Of a stretch of 55,714 nt of DNA, positions 54,214-55,714 are shown piece after piece (within the stretch, counting starts at the first letter, position 1; each line of letters starts with the position of its first letter). The stretch is from Candidatus Midichloriaceae bacterium (lineage in GTDB: Bacteria; Pseudomonadota; Alphaproteobacteria; Rickettsiales; Midichloriaceae): NCBI GenBank assembly GCA_029266655.1, contig JAQSWL010000001.1, positions 1 through 55,714 of the forward strand, in the 5' to 3' direction. The position numbers and the translations under genes were made by a program. The notes under the pieces are model-generated. The model ran no database searches, was not told the origin of the DNA, and saw only the letters and a list, made by a program, of their open reading frames with translations.

Positions 54214-54831
54214 ATGCTAAATTATACACCATTACCATCATTAACTACAATATCGGAATCTTGGCTTGAGGAATTAGAGAGAGATTTACACAACGATCCT
54301 AAAGTTTTTAAACCTGTTGGAGTGTATTTAAACGAAGATTTAGAATTTAAATTTGGTATGAGTCAAGCAACTCAATTAAAATTAGCCACTGAAAACCCAG
54401 AAATAACCAAATATGAACTTTTCGGATGCAAATTTACCTACGATTCTTTGGGAGCCCTTAAGGAGTTTTTAAGCGGTAAAACCATAGAAGAACTAAATCT
54501 CACCAATACAAGCCTTACCAATACGGAGGTAAATTACTTATTTTCTGGAAGCGATATAAAAGTTGAAAAATGGCTAGGATTAGGAACAAATGATATTACA
54601 ACAGAATCGATAAATGTATTGCTAGAAAATAAAGTTTTAGGCGAAGGTTGTCGAGTAGAAGTTGGATATACAAATATCTCACAAGATGATATGGGGGTTT
54701 TTCAAGAAGCAGGAATCAATGTAGGAGCCTTACTCATGCCCGAAGACGATGATTTATATGATAATTCATATGGCGATACTTTCCTTCAATTTGAGCTTGG
54801 ACTTCATAAAGAAGAACAACCAGCGGATTAA
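54214..54831 (+). CDS. Small acidic protein with leucine-rich-repeat-like core
   Basis: The 205-residue protein starts MLNYTPLPSLTTI. ATG 54214 follows GGAGG by four bases, so the upstream ATG 54190 is not used. The middle (about 75-150) shows LRR-like spacing (TIEELNLTNTSLTNTEVNYL, then VEKWLGLGTNDITTESINVL) resembling RNI-type repeats. The C-terminus is acidic (MPEDDDLYDN). No signal peptide. A strong terminator follows. It may be a host-interacting scaffold, but its function is unknown. Confidence 0.6.
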   Translation: MLNYTPLPSLTTISESWLEELERDLHNDPKVFKPVGVYLNEDLEFKFGMSQATQLKLATENPEITKYELFGCKFTYDSLGALKEFLSGKTIEELNLTNTSLTNTEVNYLFSGSDIKVEKWLGLGTNDITTESINVLLENKVLGEGCRVEVGYTNISQDDMGVFQEAGINVGALLMPEDDDLYDNSYGDTFLQFELGLHKEEQPAD

Positions 54832-54847
54832 ATACTACTACCTACTA

Positions 54848-54880
54848 ACCCTCAAGCGCATCATCGCTTGGGGGTTTTTT
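54848..54880 (+). terminator. Rho-independent terminator
   Basis: CCCTCAAGCG and CGCTTGGGGG form a 10-bp stem with a CATCAT loop, followed by TTTTTT. It is the best intrinsic terminator in the window and ends transcription of the LRR-like gene. Confidence 0.9.
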
Positions 54881-54927
54881 ACCCCATATTGCTCTTAGGT
54901 TACTCGCAAACCAAGGAGACGTATAGA

Positions 54928-55218
54928 TTAAGGTTTAGTATAAATAGTACTATAAGCACGCACAGCAGGCTTGGGTTGCTCTTGGTTTTCGATTAAATCA
55001 TACTCAATGTTGTTTCTTTCAGCATATGATACCGCCTCTTCTTTAGAATCAAAATATAGCTTAATCTCCTGAGCATACATATCCGAACTACCAATCCACC
55101 CCATTATTGGCTCAATATAGCGGTCAGAGCTAATATACTCCAAAAGCCAACTTTTAGTTTTTCCTTTGCCAGATTGCATGGCACTTCTACATGGTTTATA
55201 TATTTTTGCTCTAGACAT
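54928..55218 (-). CDS. NADH dehydrogenase accessory subunit, NDUFS4-like
   Basis: The 96-residue protein starts MSRAKIYKPCRSAMQSGKGK and has the ETC complex I conserved region: AMQSGK, WLLEYIS, IEPIMGWIGSSDMYAQ and FDSKEEAVSYAERNNIEYDL. It corresponds to the 18-kDa (NDUFS4) subunit shared by alphaproteobacteria and mitochondria, which helps assemble the NADH-binding arm of complex I. AAGGG precedes ATG 55218; a start 21 bases upstream is possible. It is divergent from xseB. Confidence 0.9.
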   Translation of the reverse strand: MSRAKIYKPCRSAMQSGKGKTKSWLLEYISSDRYIEPIMGWIGSSDMYAQEIKLYFDSKEEAVSYAERNNIEYDLIENQEQPKPAVRAYSTIYTKP

Positions 55219-55296
55219 ACCCTTCTTCAGCTTGCGCATTACTTATGTATTTGTTACCATAAGTTTCAGAAAATTTCAAATACAAGGTTAGCCCTC

Positions 55297-55551
55297 ATGT
55301 CTAAAAGTGAAATAAAAAATCTAAGTTTTGAGCAATCATTAAGCGAGCTTGAAAACATAGTACGTAAGTTAGAGTCTGGCTCTGCGGAGCTTGAATCTTC
55401 TATTGACCTATACTCAAGAGGCATAGCGCTCAAAGAACATTGTGAAAAGATTTTAGCTAATGCGAAACTCAAAGTGGAAAAAATTATCTCAAAAGATGGT
55501 GAAGCAGTTGCGACTGAAGCATTCAACCCTAGTTCAGAGACAAATATTTGA
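55297..55551 (+). CDS. xseB: Exodeoxyribonuclease VII small subunit
   Basis: The 84-residue protein starts MSKSEIKNLSFEQSLSELEN and has the XseB pattern SFEQSLSELENIVRKLESG, LESSIDLYSRGIALKEHCE and KLKVEKI. It binds the large subunit XseA to form a single-strand-specific exonuclease. xseA is not in the window. Longer in-frame starts overlap the NDUFS4-like gene and are rejected; AAGG stands about ten bases before the chosen ATG. A family A repeat begins 31 bases after the stop. Confidence 0.93.
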   Translation: MSKSEIKNLSFEQSLSELENIVRKLESGSAELESSIDLYSRGIALKEHCEKILANAKLKVEKIISKDGEAVATEAFNPSSETNI

Positions 55552-55582
55552 CTTATAGCAACAATTGCGCAAAAATAGATTT

Positions 55583-55714
55583 ATACCAAATCTCAAAATA
55601 AATTGAGATAGTAATGCCAGATTTTGGCAAAGTGCGAAGGGAAAAAGCAGTTGAATATTTTAATATTCATCAATTTTTTACCAAGTGAATTTGCCAAAAG
55701 ATGAGCTTTAATGC
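55583..55714. mobile_element. Repeat family A copy 3, cut by the window edge
   Basis: ATACCAAATCTCAAAATAAA opens the element, and the interior matches copy 2 in reverse orientation (GGCAAAGTGCGAAGGGAAAA, then TTTGCCAAAAGATGAGCTTT). By comparison with copy 2, about 25 bases are missing at the right edge. Confidence 0.85.

Overview
The window looks like a chromosomal segment of an AT-rich, intracellular alphaproteobacterium of the order Rickettsiales. The evidence is a eukaryal-type IleRS, a long (about 480 residue) isocitrate dehydrogenase, sdhC-D-A without sdhB beside it, an NDUFS4-type complex I subunit, ankyrin proteins, and an in-frame palindromic coding repeat resembling the Rickettsia RPE1 element. 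A lone flagellar fliP and many dispersed small repeats favour a Midichloriaceae-like, protist-associated lineage over Rickettsia proper. That placement is inference.

Layout. 0-2.9 kb: a decayed phosphodiester-glycosidase gene, a VanX-like dipeptidase and an ankyrin protein. 2.9-12.3 kb: housekeeping genes (sdhCDA, ubiG-rpoH, ileS-ridA-ftsY). 12.4-15 kb: secreted or unknown proteins. 15-26.5 kb: gltX, a methyltransferase, a FixH-like protein, an OmpR-type regulator with gatC, ruvX, kdsD, an ankyrin protein, and a dapA-holB-lspA-uvrB operon. 26.7-31 kb: an unknown tail-anchored protein, an orphan RND adaptor and an N-terminally truncated addB. 31-50 kb: an accessory region with four paralogous papain-fold (YopT/C58-like) candidate cysteine proteases interleaved with fliP-galU-uvrD, a TetR regulator, an ABC-F protein, an ABCD/SbmA-like exporter, a NAPE-PLD-like hydrolase and icd. 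50-55.7 kb: a large coiled-coil/membrane protein, a P-type metal ATPase, an LRR-like protein, an NDUFS4-like protein and xseB.

The most unusual content falls into two groups. The first is the four-member protease-like family: each member keeps a Cys / His / Asp arrangement, and N-terminal pentapeptide-like modules are present in two, one or no copies. The second is a rich set of non-autonomous repeats. Family A (about 140-157 bp, long inverted ends) provides the stop codon of gltX and abuts that of kdsD. Family B (about 165 bp) occurs four times, each time with the same end within about 6 bp of a stop codon and in the same polarity as the gene; one copy fills the icd-hydrolase gap and supplies the next gene's ribosome binding site. 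Family C is one 157-bp palindromic element that shares end sequence with A. Element D upstream of fliP has a perfect 9-bp target duplication. A 117-bp coding repeat lies in frame in ileS and in the addB remnant.

I saw no tRNA, rRNA, CRISPR array or intact transposase. All motif assignments were made by eye, without database searches.
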